DNA of 64,000 nt from Mantis religiosa (taxonomy: Eukaryota; Arthropoda; Insecta; Mantodea; Mantidae): positions 310,001 to 374,000 of the forward strand of contig JAUKNK010000149.1 in the NCBI GenBank assembly GCA_030765055.1, read 5' to 3'. The notes under the pieces are model-generated. The model did not search any database. It was not told the DNA's origin and worked only from the letters and a program-made list of their open reading frames with translations. A program made the position numbers and the translations under genes. Positions 38,490-49,252 of the stretch are shown here, in pieces. Position 1 is the stretch's first letter; every line of letters begins with the position of its first letter.

Positions 38490-40960
38490 TACTGCGGGAC
38501 GGCAAGGAGCCCCAAAGGTCCCTGGCTGAAGGTCGCGAAGTTGTCCACCTACCGGAGGAGGAAGTAGCTTACCACAGAGCATATCATCCTGCCATACACC
38601 GCCGAGACTCCCGCCTACTGGCCAGGACAACGGACACGCTCTCCTACTGCGGGACGGCAACAAGCCCAAAAGGTCCCTGGCTGAGGGTCCCGAAGTTGTC
38701 CACCTACCGAAGGAGGAAATAGTTTACCTCAGAGCATATCATCCTGCCATACACCACCGAGACTCCCGCCTATTGGCCAGGACAACGGACAAGCTCCCCT
38801 ACTGCGGGACGGCATAGAGCCCCAAAGGTGCCTGGCTGAGGGTCCCGAAGATGTCTACCTACCGGAGGAGGAAGTTGTTCACCTCAGAGCATATCATCCT
38901 GCCATACACCGCCGAGACTCCCGCCTACTGGCCAGGACAACGGACAAGCTCCCCTACTGCGGGACGGCAACAAGCCCCAAAGGACCCTGGCTGAGGGTCC
39001 CGAAGTTGTCCACCTACCGGAAGAGGAAGTAAATCACCTCAGAGCATATCATCCTGCCATACACCACCGAGACTCCCGCCTACTGGGCAGGACAACGGAC
39101 ACGCTCCCCTACTGTTGGACGGCAACAAGCCCAAAAGGTCCCTGGCTGAGGGTCCCGAAGTTGTCCACCTACCGGAGGAGGAAGTAGCTTACCTCGGAGC
39201 ATATCATCCTGCCATACACCGCCGAGACTCCCGCCTACTGGCCAGGACAACGGACACGCTCCCCTACTGCGGGACGGCAAGGAGCCCTAAATGTCCCTGG
39301 CTGAGGGTCCCGAAGTTGTCCTCCTAACGGAGGAGGCAGTAGCTTACCTCAGAGCATATCATCCTGCCACACACCGCCGAGACTCCCGCCTACTGACCAG
39401 GACAACGGACACACTCCCCTACTGCGGGACGGCAACAAGCCCAAAAGGTCCCTGGCTGACGGTCCCGAAGTTGTCCACCTACCGGAGGAGGAAGAAGTTT
39501 ACCTCAGAGCATATCATTCTGCCATACACCGCCAAGACTTCCGCCTACTGACCAGGAAAACGGACAAGCTCCCCATTGCGGGACGGCAAGGAGCCCCAAA
39601 GGTCCTTGGCTGAGGGTCCCGAAGCTGTCCACCTACCGGAGGAGGAAGTAGTTTACCTCACAGCATATCATCCTGCCATACACCGCCGAGACTCCCGCCT
39701 ACTGGCTAGGACAACGGACACGCTTCCCTACTGCGGGACGGCAAGGAGCCCCAAAGGTCCCTGGCTGAAGGTCGCGAAGTTGTCCACCTACCGGAGGAGG
39801 AAGTAGCTTACCACAGAGCATATCATCCTGCCATACACCGCCGAGACTCCCGCCTACTGGCCAGGACAACGGACACGCTCTCCTACTGCGGGACGGCAAC
39901 AAGCCCAAAAGGTCCCTGGCTGAGGGTCCCGAAGTTGTCCACCTACCGAAGGAGGAAATAGTTTACCTCAGAGCATATCATCCTGCCATACACCACCGAG
40001 ACTCCCGCCTATTGGCCAGGACAACGGACAAGCTCCCCTACTGCGGGACGGCATAGAGCCCCAAAGGTGCCTGGCTGAGGGTCCCGAAGATGTCTACCTA
40101 CCGGAGGAGGAAGTTGTTCACCTCAGAGCATATCATCCTGCCATACACCGCCGAGACTCCCGCCTACTGGCCAGGACAACGGACAAGCTCCCCTACTGCG
40201 GGACGGCAACAAGCCCCAAAGGACCCTGGCTGAGGGTCCCGAAGTTGTCCACCTACCGGAAGAGGAAGTAAATCACCTCAGAGCATATCATCCTGCCATA
40301 CACCGCCGAGACTCCCGCCTACTGGGCAGGACAACGGACACGCTCCCCTACTGTTGGACGGCAACAAGCCCAAAAGGTCCCTGGCTGAGGGTCCCGAAGT
40401 TGTCCACCTACCGGAGGAGGAAGTAGCTTACCTCGGAGCATATCATCCTGCCATACACCGCCGAGACTCCCGCCTACTGCCCAGGAAAACGGACACGCTC
40501 CCCTACTGCGGGACGGCAAGGAGCCCTAAATGTCCCTGGCTGAGGGTCCCGAAGTTGTCCTCCTAACGGAGGAGGCAGTAGCTTACCTCAGAGCATATCA
40601 TCCTGCCATACACCGCCGAGACTCCCGCCTACTGACCAGGACAACGGACACACTCCCCTACTGCGGGACGGCAACAAGCCCAAAAGGTCCCTGGCTGACG
40701 GTCCCGAAGTTGTCCACCTACCGGAGGAGGAAGAAGTTTACCTCAGAGCATATCATTCTGCCATACACCGCCAAGACTTCCGCCTACTGACCAGGAAAAC
40801 GGACAAGCTCCCCATTGCGGGACGGCAAGGAGCCCCAAAGGTCCTTGGCTGAGGGTCCCGAAGCTGTCCACCTACCGGAGGAGGAAGTAGTTTACCTCAC
40901 AGCATATCATCCTGCCATACACCGCCGAGACTCCCGCCTACTGGCTAGGACAACGGACAC
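38490..40960. repeat. 8-monomer higher-order repeat (period 1239 bp) in satellite A
   Basis: The series of eight distinguishable monomers starting at about 38490 is repeated from about 39729 with few changes. Both copies carry the monomers with GAAGATGTCTACC, TACTGGGCAGG and GTCCTCCTAACGG. The period is one base short of 8 x 155. Confidence 0.85.
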
Positions 40961-41799
40961 GCTCCCCTACTGCGGGACGGCAAGGAGCCCCAAATGTCCC
41001 TGGCTGAGGGTCCCGAAGTTGTCCACCTACCGGAGGAGGAAGTTGTTTACCTCAGAGCATATCATCCTGCCATACACCGCTGAGACTCCCGCCTACTGGC
41101 CAGGACAACGGACACGCTCCCCTACTGTGGGACGGCAACAAGCCCAAAAGGTCCCTGGCTGAGGTTCCCGAAGTTGTCCACGTACCGGAGAAGGAAGTAG
41201 TTTACCTCAGAGCATATCATCCTGCCATACACCGCCGAGACTCCCGCCTATTGGCCAGGACAACGGACACGCTCCCCTACTGCGGGACGGCAACAAGCCC
41301 AGAATTTCCCTGGCTGAGGGTCCCGAAGTTGTCCACCTACCGAAGGAGGAAGTAGTTTACCTCAGAGCATATCATCCTGCCATACACAGCCGAGACTCCC
41401 GCCTATTGGCCAGGACAACGGACAAGCTCCCATACTGCGGGACGGCATTGAGCCCCAAAGGTTCCTGGCTGAGGGTCCCGAAGTTGTCCACCTACCGGAG
41501 GAGGAAGTAGTTCACCTCAGAGTATATCATCCTGCCATACACCGCCGAGACTCCCGCCTACTGGCCAGGACAACGGACTAGCTCCCCTACTGCGGGACGG
41601 CAAGGAGCCCCAAAGGACCCTGGCTGAGGGTCCCGAAGTTGTCCACCTACCGGAGGAGAAAGTAGTTCACCTCAGAGCATAACATCCTGCCATACACCGC
41701 CGAGACTCCCGCCTACTGACCAGGACAACGGACACGCTCCCCTACTGTTGGACGGCAACAAGCCCAAAAGGTCCCTGGCTGAGGGTCCCGAAGTTGTCC

Positions 41800-44345
41800 A
41801 CCTACCGGAGGAGGAATTAGTTCACCTCAGAACATATCATCCTGCCATACACCGCCGAGACTCCCGCCTACTGGCCAGGACAACGGACAAGCTCCCCTAC
41901 TGCAGGACGGCAACAAGCCCCAAAGGACCCTGGCTGACGGTCCCGAAGTTGTCCCCCTACCGGAGGAGGAAGTAGCTTACCTCAGAGCATATCATCCTGC
42001 CATACACCGCCGAGACTCCCGCCTACTGGCCAGGACAACGGACACGCTCCCCTACTGCAGGACGGCAACAGGCCCCAAAGGTCCCTGGCTGACGGTCCCG
42101 AAGTTGTCCACCAACCGGAGGAGGAAGTTTTTTACCTCAGAGCATATCATCCTGACATGCACCGCCAAGTCTCCGGCCTACTGGCCAGGACAACGGACAC
42201 GCTCCCCTACTGTTGGACGGCAACAAGCCCAAAAGTTCCCTGGCTGACAGTCCCGAAGTTGTCCACCTAACAGAGAAGGAACTAGTCCACTTTAGAGCAT
42301 ATCATCCTGCCATAAACCGCCGAGACTCCCGCCTACTGGCCAGGTCAATGGACACGCTCCCGTACTGCGGGACGGCAACAAGCCCCAAAGGTCCCTGGCT
42401 GACGGTCCCGAAGTTGTCCACCTACCGGAGGAGGAAGTAGTGTACCTCAGAGCATATTATCCTGTCATGCACCGCCGAGACTCTTGCCTACTGGCCAGGA
42501 CAACGGACACGCTCCCTTACTGTGGGACGGCAACAAGCCCAAAAGGTCCCTGGCTGAGGGTCCCGAAGTTGTCCACCTAACGGAGAAGGAAGTAGTTCAC
42601 CTCAGAGCATATCATCCTGCCATACACCACCAAGACTCCCGCCTACTGGCCAGGACAACGGACACGCTCCCCTACTGCGGGACGGCAAGGAGCCCCAAAG
42701 GTCCCTGGCTGACGCTCCCGAAGTTGTCCACCTACCGGAGGAGGAAGAAGTTTACCCCAGAACATATCATCCTGTCATGCACCGCCGAGACTCCCGCCTA
42801 CTGGCCAGGACAACGGACACGTTCCCTTACTGTGGGACGGCAACAAGCCCAAAAGGTCCCTGGCTGAGGGTCCCGAAGTTGTCCACCTAACGGAGAAGGA
42901 AGTAGTTCACCTCAGAGCATATCATCCTGCCATACACCACCAAGACTCCCGCCTACTAGCCAGGACACCGGACACGCTCCCCTACTGTGGGACGGCAAGG
43001 AGCCCCAAATGTCCCTGGCTGACGGTCCCGAAGTTGTCCACCTACCGGAGGAGGAATAAGTTCACCTCAGAGCATATCATCCTGCCATACACCGCCGAGA
43101 CTCCCGCCTACTGGCCAGGACAACGGACACGCTCCCCTACTGCAGGACGGCAACAAGCCCCAAAGGTCCCTGGCTGACGGTCCCGAAGTTGTCCCCCTAC
43201 CGGAGGAGGAAGTAGCTTACCTCAGAGCATATCATCCTGCCATATACCGCCGAGACTCCCGCCTACTGGCCAGGACAACGGACACGCTCCCCTACTGCAG
43301 GACGGCAACAGGCCCCAAAGGTCCCTGGCTGACGCTCCCGAAGTTGTCCACCAACCGGAGGAGGAAGTTGTTTACCTCAGAGCATATCATCCTGTCATGC
43401 ACCGCCAAGTCTCCGGCCTACTGGCCAGGACAACGGACACGCTCCCCTACTGTTGGACGGCAACAAGCCCAAAAGTTCCCTGGCTGACAGTCCCGAAGTT
43501 GTCCACCTAACGGAGAAGGAACTAGTCCACTTTAGAGCATATCATCCTGCCATACACCGCCGAGACTCCCGCCTACTGGCCAGGACAATGGACACGCTCC
43601 CGTACTGCGGGACGGCAACAAGCCCCAAAGTTCCCTGGCTGACGGTCCCGAAGTTGTCCACCTACCGGAGGAGGAAGTAGTGTACCTCAGAGCATATTAT
43701 CCTGTCATGCACCGCCGAGACTCCTGCCTACTGGCCAGGACAACGGACACGCTCCCTTACTGTGGGACGGCAACAAGCCCAAAAGGTCCCTGGCTGAGGG
43801 TCCCGAAGTTGTCCACCTAACGGAGAAGGAAGTAGTTCACCTCAGAGCATATCATCCTGCCATACACCACCAAGACTCCCGCCTACTGGCCAGGACAGCG
43901 GACACGCTCCCCTACTGCGGGACGGCAAGGAGCCCCAAAGGTCCCTGGCTGACGCTCCCGAAGTTGTCCACCTACCGGAGGAGGAAGAAGTTTACCCCAG
44001 AACATATCATCCTGTCATGCACCGCCGAGACTCCCGCCTACTGGCCAGGACAACGGACACGCTCCCTTACTGTGGGACGGCAACAAGCCCAAAAGGTCCC
44101 TGGCTGAGGGTCCCGAAGTTGTCCACCTAACGGAGAAGGAAGTAGTTCACCTCAGAGCATATCATCCTGCCATACACCACCAAGACTCCCGCCTACTGGC
44201 CAGGACAGCGGACACGCTCCCCTACTGTGGGACGGCAAGGAGCCCCAAAGGTCCCTGGCTGACGGTCCCGAAGTTGTCCACCTACCGGAGGAGGAATAAG
44301 TTCACCTCAGAGCATATCATCCTGCCATACACCGCCGAGACTCCC
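41800..44345. repeat. 8-monomer higher-order repeat (period 1240 bp) in satellite A
   Basis: Monomers from about 41800 to 43100 recur 1240 bp later. Shared rare variants include GGCAACAGGCCCCAAAG (42065 and 43305), CACCGCCAAGTCTCCGG and AGAGAAGGAACTAGTCC. A dimer-level duplication (310 bp) sits inside it at about 42541 and 42851. Confidence 0.85.
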
Positions 44346-44806
44346 GCCTACTGCCCAGGACAACGGACACGCTCCCCTACTGCAGGACGGCAACAAGCCC
44401 AAAAGGTCCCTGGCTGAGGGTCCCGATGTTGTCCACCTAACGGAGGAGGAAGTAGTTCACCTCAGAGCATATCATCCTGCCATACACCGCCGAGACTCCC
44501 GCCTACTGCCCAGGACAACGGACACGCTCCCCTACTGCAGGACGGCAACAAGCCCAAAAGGTCCCTGGCTGAGGGTCCCGATGTTGTCCACCTAACGGAG
44601 GAGGAAGTAGTTCACCTCAGAGCATATCATCCTGCCATACACCGCCGAGACTCCCGACTACTGGCCAGGACAACGGACACGCTCCCCTACTGCGGGACGG
44701 CCAGGAGCCCCAAAGGTCCCTGGCTGAGGGTCCCGAAGTTGTCCACCTACCGGAGGAGGAAGAAGTTTACCTCAGGGCATATCATCCTGTCATGCACCGC
44801 CGAGAC

Positions 44807-44954
44807 ACACGCCGAAAACCCTAAAACAGACCACCAAATGACAGATAATGTGAAATGATAATGGAGATGAAATGGGGGGACAGGAAATTCGGGAGATATA
44901 ATTAACCTACGCATTATTCGCCTAGCTACCCGGGAAAACTCCCGAAAAACCCAT
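44807..44954. other. Short spacer between satellite A and LINE B
   Basis: About 150 bp match neither satellite nor LINE. The stretch contains a small 5-bp stem (CGGGA/TCCCG, 44931-44944). I see no gene in it. Confidence 0.6.
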
Positions 44955-45143
44955 GGAATAGAATAGAATAATTTATTCGTCATAAACATTTACACTGGTT
45001 GGGCAAGAGCCCAGTAAACAGATGACTCGTCAAGATTAACATTAGAAATACAAGAGAATATATCAAAAACAATTAAAGATAATATGTAAAGTGATGCTTA
45101 AACAATTATGTGCAAATGCAATCTTGTAGTTGCTACATTGGTC

Positions 45144-46016
45144 CTAGAGACTGTCTGCCATATATTCTCTTACTGAATAATATGTTTTTTCAGCAAGAGT
45201 CTTTTTTAATGTGTTTAGAAACTGGGTTTTATTTTTAATTTCTCTAAATTTTGGCGGTAATTTATTATATATTTTTATGCCTGCATAGAAAGGACTTTTT
45301 TCAAATAATGTAAGTCTATGGGCCGGCACTTTCAGATATTTTTGTGTTCTGGTCCCATGAGTGTGTTCATTCTGTTTTATATAATAATTATCAAAATTTT
45401 CATACATGTATTTGGTTAATTCATAAATATACTGAGAAGGCAGAGTAAGTATATTTAATTTACGAAATAAGTTTCTACAGGAACTTCTGGAGCTAACCTG
45501 CATCATAATACGGATAATCTTTTTTTGTAATTTAAATATTTTATCAAAACCCGTGGCTGCTCCCCAGAGTATGATACCATATGCCATTATGGAGTGGAAA
45601 TAGCTATAGTAAACAGCTTTTCTTGTTTGTATGTTAGTAATTTTTGTTATGCAATGCATGTTGAGGCAAGCACTATTTAATCTTTTACTAAGATATTGAA
45701 AATGTTCTTCCCATCTTAGTTGTTCATTTATGTGTACACCTAAGATTTTGCATGTAGATGCAGAACTTACTGGGATGTTACTTGTATAATTTGTAGTATT
45801 TGTTTTTCTTGAATGTGTTTTAAATTGTATAAGTGCAGTTTTCTTCATATTCAGTTTTAAACCATTTTTATCGAACAAATTTTTTAGTGTGCTTAGTGTT
45901 TCTTTTGTATTCTGAATTAAATCAAATTGATTACCACCATGTAGAAGGATGGAAGTGTCATCCGCATACATTATTGCTTTAGCTTTAATATTGTTTGGGA
46001 GATCATTTGTATATAT
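45144..46016 (-). pseudogene. LINE B ORF2, C-terminal half of reverse transcriptase (YADD)
   Basis: This is the continuation of the interrupted reverse transcriptase. It begins with YTNDLP, contains motif C YADD and the downstream LGVHI segment, and ends with the thumb/C-terminal region at a stop at 45144. An apparent longer frame reaching 46064 starts inside the LTR, and its first 16 residues are LTR-encoded. Taking out the insert and one 4-bp target repeat leaves this half in frame with motif B, so the LTR element landed in a continuous coding region. The 3' UTR follows to 44955. Confidence 0.9.
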
Positions 46017-46568
46017 TGTGACTTTGTGGGTTCGTGAAATGAAAAGTCCAATTTCACCACTCAAAAAGGTTCTTTATTTCCACCGACTTACAGTTAAACT
46101 CTTGCCAATTACACAGAATTACTTGCTGCACACAATTACAATTCCCCAGTTCGTCCGTTACAATTTCCTTGTACTCGCGATTACATAAACTCCGTTGCAC
46201 ATACCAGTTACGTACAGTCTTCCGTTGCACAATCTTTCCGTTCATTAACACGTCACTGACTAACACTGCCTTCTTACACCAAGAACTGTCCTCATTCACA
46301 CACTAACCAACTGTCTGACTCCGACTCCGTCTGTCTGTAACCCTCTTTATATCGGAATATCCCGCCTTCTGGTGTTTACAGGATTGTTCTAGTAACAGAA
46401 AGATCGAGAACCAGGTGTAGAGAAAACAGGCGACACAGTCATGTTTTTTTCTCCTGACCACAGCCTGTCACCACTACAAGACGAACGAGGAGGAGGTGTG
46501 GCTAACCGAACCTCCCCTGCCTTCAGCTGCCAGCTGCTTTCACAGGGTGTTCCAGCGCTCCCGTTACA
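46017..46568 (-). repeat. 3' LTR of LTR element 1
   Basis: The terminal repeat starts TGTGACTTTG and ends CCCGTTACA on the plus strand. In element orientation it holds a TATA-like GATATAAAG and, downstream, an AATAAA-type signal (AAATAAAG near 46073-46080). Confidence 0.93.
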
Positions 46569-46581
46569 CTGCTCCCTCCTC
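46569..46581 (-). other. Polypurine tract of LTR element 1
   Basis: On the minus strand GAGGAGGGAGCAG directly abuts the 3' LTR, the expected place for the plus-strand primer of an LTR element. Confidence 0.65.
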
Positions 46582-47741
46582 AAAGCTGTTCGCCTCGAAC
46601 AGCCCCATCGTAGCGTGCGAGGCGGTCCAGGTGTACCACCAGCATCTGCTCGGAGTCTCAGCCAGAAGTAGCGCTGCCGTAGTTTGTGAATCATTCGGTT
46701 CGCTCCCAGGTGTCCTCCTGAAGTACCGGCGTGCACTTCCTCCAAGACTTCCGGGACCTTGCTCCGGGGAAGTACCAACTGTCCTCTCTGCGCCTTCCCA
46801 TCGGGTGACTCCCATACCCGGAACAGCACGCCCTCTCTGGTCTTCAACGAGTCCCATTGGGCCCAGTGCGACTTGTAGGTGGCGCTCCTCGGTGCGATGT
46901 CCTCCCAGGTCGGTCTCGTCCCTGCGTCCACTTCCCTCAAGAGTGGCCCCAAGTCTGCGTCCGCCAGCTGCTCCCTCCTCAGGCCTGCGCTATCCCAGCC
47001 TTCAGCAGGCACTGCCACAACTACTCGGACTGCTGCGGCACGCTCCTCCTCTTCCACTCTTGTGCGCTCGTGGCCGTCCTGGATCTGCGATAGGACACCT
47101 CCAATGCAATGGTCGCTGGCGTCGGTGTCCACAATGAAGGCGCCACCCGGTTGTGGGAAACCCAAAATTGAAGCACTGCACAGGGTCCCCTTCGGGTGCT
47201 GGAAAGCGTCTCCGGCGTCCTCCGTCCACACATAAGGCCGGTTTTCCTCCGTCAGGCGGGTGAGGGATTTTGCGATGTTGTCGGCCTTTTCCTCTAAATC
47301 ATTAAGGCGGTCGTCTACTTGACCCTTCCGCTTGCCCAGGTTCGCGACGTCATCCCTCACGCCGGCCAACCGTCCCTCAAATTTTGCGGCGAGAGCCTCG
47401 TTCGCCACCTTCATTTCCGTGGTCAGTTCGGCCATCTTTGAGGTCATTGTCGTGGCCAAGTTGTTGTTAGCCGTTTCCGTCTTCGCTGTTAATTCGGCCT
47501 TCATTTCTTCCATCTTCCCGGTGATGTTGTCCTTAGCCGTCCTGATTAGTTTCAGTTCCGCGGCCAGGTTATTTCTAGTCCCCAGCTTCTCTGTTAGGCT
47601 GTTCTTTGCCGCTTCTGTTTTTGCAGCGAGGTTTTCAGTTGCCGTCCTCATTTCTTTCAGTTCCGCCTTCATTTCCATCATCATCTCTAAAATTTTCTCC
47701 AATGCCGCGTCCATGGTTGTAATGTTCGGTGATGTTATCTT

Positions 47742-47758
47742 CCCGCTTCCTGACACCA
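47742..47758 (-). other. Putative primer binding site of LTR element 1
   Basis: TGGTGTCAGGAAGCGGG begins one base inside the 5' LTR. TGG is the expected complement of a tRNA CCA end. I do not assign the tRNA. LTR element 2 has the same opening bases next to its LTR. Confidence 0.6.
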
Positions 47759-47759
47759 G

Positions 47760-48314
47760 TGTGACTTTGTGGGTTCGTGAAATGAAAAGTCCAATTTCAC
47801 CACTCAAAAAGGTTCTTTATTTCCACCGACTTACAGTTAAACTCTTGCCAATTACACAGAATTACTTGCTGCACACAATTACAATTCCCCAGTTCGTCCG
47901 TTACAATTTCCTTGTACTCGCGATTACATAAACTCCGTTGCACATACCAGTTACGTACAGTCTTCCGTTGCACAATCTTTCCGTTCATTAACACGTCACT
48001 GACTAACACTGCCTTCTTACACCAAGAACTGTCCTCATTCACACACTAACCAACTGTCTGACTGACTCCGACTCCGTCTGTCTGTAACCCTCTTTATATC
48101 GGAATATCCCGCCTTCTGGTGTTTACAGGATTGTTCTAGTAACAGAAAGATCGAGAACCAGGTGTAGAGAAAACAGGCGACACAGTCATGTTTTTTTCCC
48201 TGACCACAGCCTGTCACCACTACAAGACGAACGAGGAGGAGGTGTGGCTAACCGAACCTCCCCTGCCTTCAGCTGCCAGCTGCTTTCACAGGGTGTTCCA
48301 GCGCTCCCGTTACA
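47760..48314 (-). repeat. 5' LTR of LTR element 1
   Basis: This is the partner of 46017-46568. The TATA-like motif lies at about 48092-48100 on the minus strand, so transcription would start to its left and run through gag. Confidence 0.93.
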
Positions 48315-48318
48315 ATAT

Positions 48319-49252
48319 TATATATAAAAGGGGTCCTAAGACGCTTCCTTGTGGAACACCAGATTTTAGTTGTTTCCAATTAGTTATAAGTTTTTTCTCC
48401 ATCGTCTAAGATTATTCGTTGCTTACGATTTTCCAAATAAGGTTTGAACCAATTTAGCGAATTATTTTTTATGCCATAGTGTTCCAGTTTTTTTAACAAA
48501 ATTTCATGGATTACACAGTCGAAAGCCTTTGAGTTATCACAGATTAACACTGATGTTTGTTGCTTTTCTTCTAATTTTTGGGAGATTTCATTTACAAGAT
48601 TTATTAGAGCAGATATGGTGGAATGGTTTCTCCTAAAACCGTGTTGTGAGTCAGTCAGTTTGTTGAAGTGTTCTAGATAGAAAATTAATTGGGATTTTAC
48701 TATTTTTTCAAATATTGTTGAGAACGTTGGAAGAATCGAGATGGGTCGAAAATTTTTATATTCACAGATTCCACCTTTGTGAATGGGCGTCACATTGGCA
48801 CATTTCATTCTATCCGGAAAAATGCCCATAGCTAGTGACTGATTTATTATATCTGTTAATGGTTCACATATTTGGTATTTAATTTCTTTTATAAGAAAGG
48901 GTGGAAGTTCATCCCAACCCATAGATGATTTAGATTTTAAGTTACTAATTTCTTTTACTATTTTATCTGGGGTTATGCTGGAAAATAAAAAAGGAGGTGT
49001 TAACCTCATATACTCAGTAGACAGTTTGTCTTCAGCCTCGCTTATTGAGGGAGGAACATCTCTAATTTGTTCACTAACATCTACAAAGAATTTATTTAAT
49101 GATTCTGCATACAAGTTGGTGTTTATATTCTTCGGCATAGACGTGGGAAGATTTGATTTTACTATTTTGTTTAAACCTAATTCTCCTTTTACAATTTTCC
49201 ATGTGGCTTTGCTTTTGTTGTTTGAATTTATTATGTAGTTGTCTATGGCCAT
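48319..49252 (-). pseudogene. LINE B ORF2, N-terminal half of reverse transcriptase
   Basis: The main frame (290 codons from 49252 to 48380) shows the RT motifs PIHKGG (156-161), RPISILP (169-175), HGFR (204-207) and motif A CDNSKAFD (238-245, Asp239). A one-base change in an A-run near 48401-48406 then throws the frame off. In the correct frame the motif B sequence GVPQGSVLGP follows, down to the LTR insertion at 48318. The missing second half (motif C onward) continues at 46016 on the other side of the LTR element. Confidence 0.88.

Larger units (their letters stand above)
23169..38946. repeat. Segmental duplication, copy 2 (15.8 kb, includes LINE A)
   Basis: This is the downstream copy of 7315-23092 in direct orientation, consistent with unequal crossing-over inside satellite A. 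The LINE A open frame is identical at the protein level in the two copies. The single base change I noticed in the LINE is in its 3' UTR (18870 T versus 34724 C). Two short runs in the satellite part carry clustered differences, described among the findings. Confidence 0.95.
37567..44806. repeat. Satellite A, block 3 and right edge of the array
   Basis: About 47 further 155-bp monomers follow the second LINE A copy. After the end of the 15.8-kb duplication (about 38946) the monomer order is new and contains two 8-monomer duplications. The last monomers include a single-unit duplication (the TGCAGGACGGCAACAAGCCC type near 44382 and 44537). Monomer similarity stops at about 44806 within the CCGCCGAGAC segment, so this is the true right end of satellite A in the window. 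Confidence 0.97.
46569..47759 (-). pseudogene. Chimeric gag-pol remnant of LTR element 1
   Basis: The internal region reads as one long minus-strand frame (it runs out into both LTRs, 47807-46389) but is a string of fragments. From the 5' side there is a gag N-terminus with a long heptad-like coiled coil (repeated EMKAEL and AKTETAN units). It passes abruptly to the RT/RNase H boundary, with the RNase H opening DTDASD followed by GGVLSQIQDG. An integrase N-terminal zinc-finger segment follows (SGGHLG context, two His visible, the Cys pair absent). The last stretch, in another frame, is the pol C-terminal VVHLDRLARY motif ending in a stop. Three internal deletions are therefore needed. That the frame remains open across the first two is probably chance. 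Confidence 0.85.
46017..48314 (-). mobile_element. LTR element 1: internally deleted Ty3/gypsy-like retrotransposon
   Basis: Two direct repeats (46017-46568, 552 bp; 47760-48314, 555 bp) with TG...CA ends flank 1191 bp of internal sequence. The 4-bp target duplication is ATAT (46013-46016 and 48315-48318). The LTRs differ, as far as I can see, only by two indels (4 bp near 48061 and 1 bp near 46451), so the insertion is young. In coding orientation (minus) the order is 5' LTR, primer site, gag start, a piece of RNase H, an integrase zinc-finger piece, the pol C-terminus, a purine tract and the 3' LTR. Protease, the RT core and the integrase catalytic core are gone, so the copy is non-autonomous. 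Confidence 0.93.

Noticed and set aside
1..44806. CRISPR-like array
   Set aside because: The repeats are directly adjacent 155-bp units without unique spacers, in a eukaryotic retrotransposon-rich context.
1..44806. Telomeric or centromeric assignment of satellite A
   Set aside because: I saw no TTAGG-type telomere repeats and no match to the CENP-B box pattern on either strand of the monomer. A centromeric role is possible but not supported by sequence alone.
46496..47137. Plus-strand open frames over LTR element 1 (46496-47137, 47332-47931)
   Set aside because: They are antisense to the gag-pol remnant, which has recognisable motifs on the minus strand. The high GC content makes chance frames likely.
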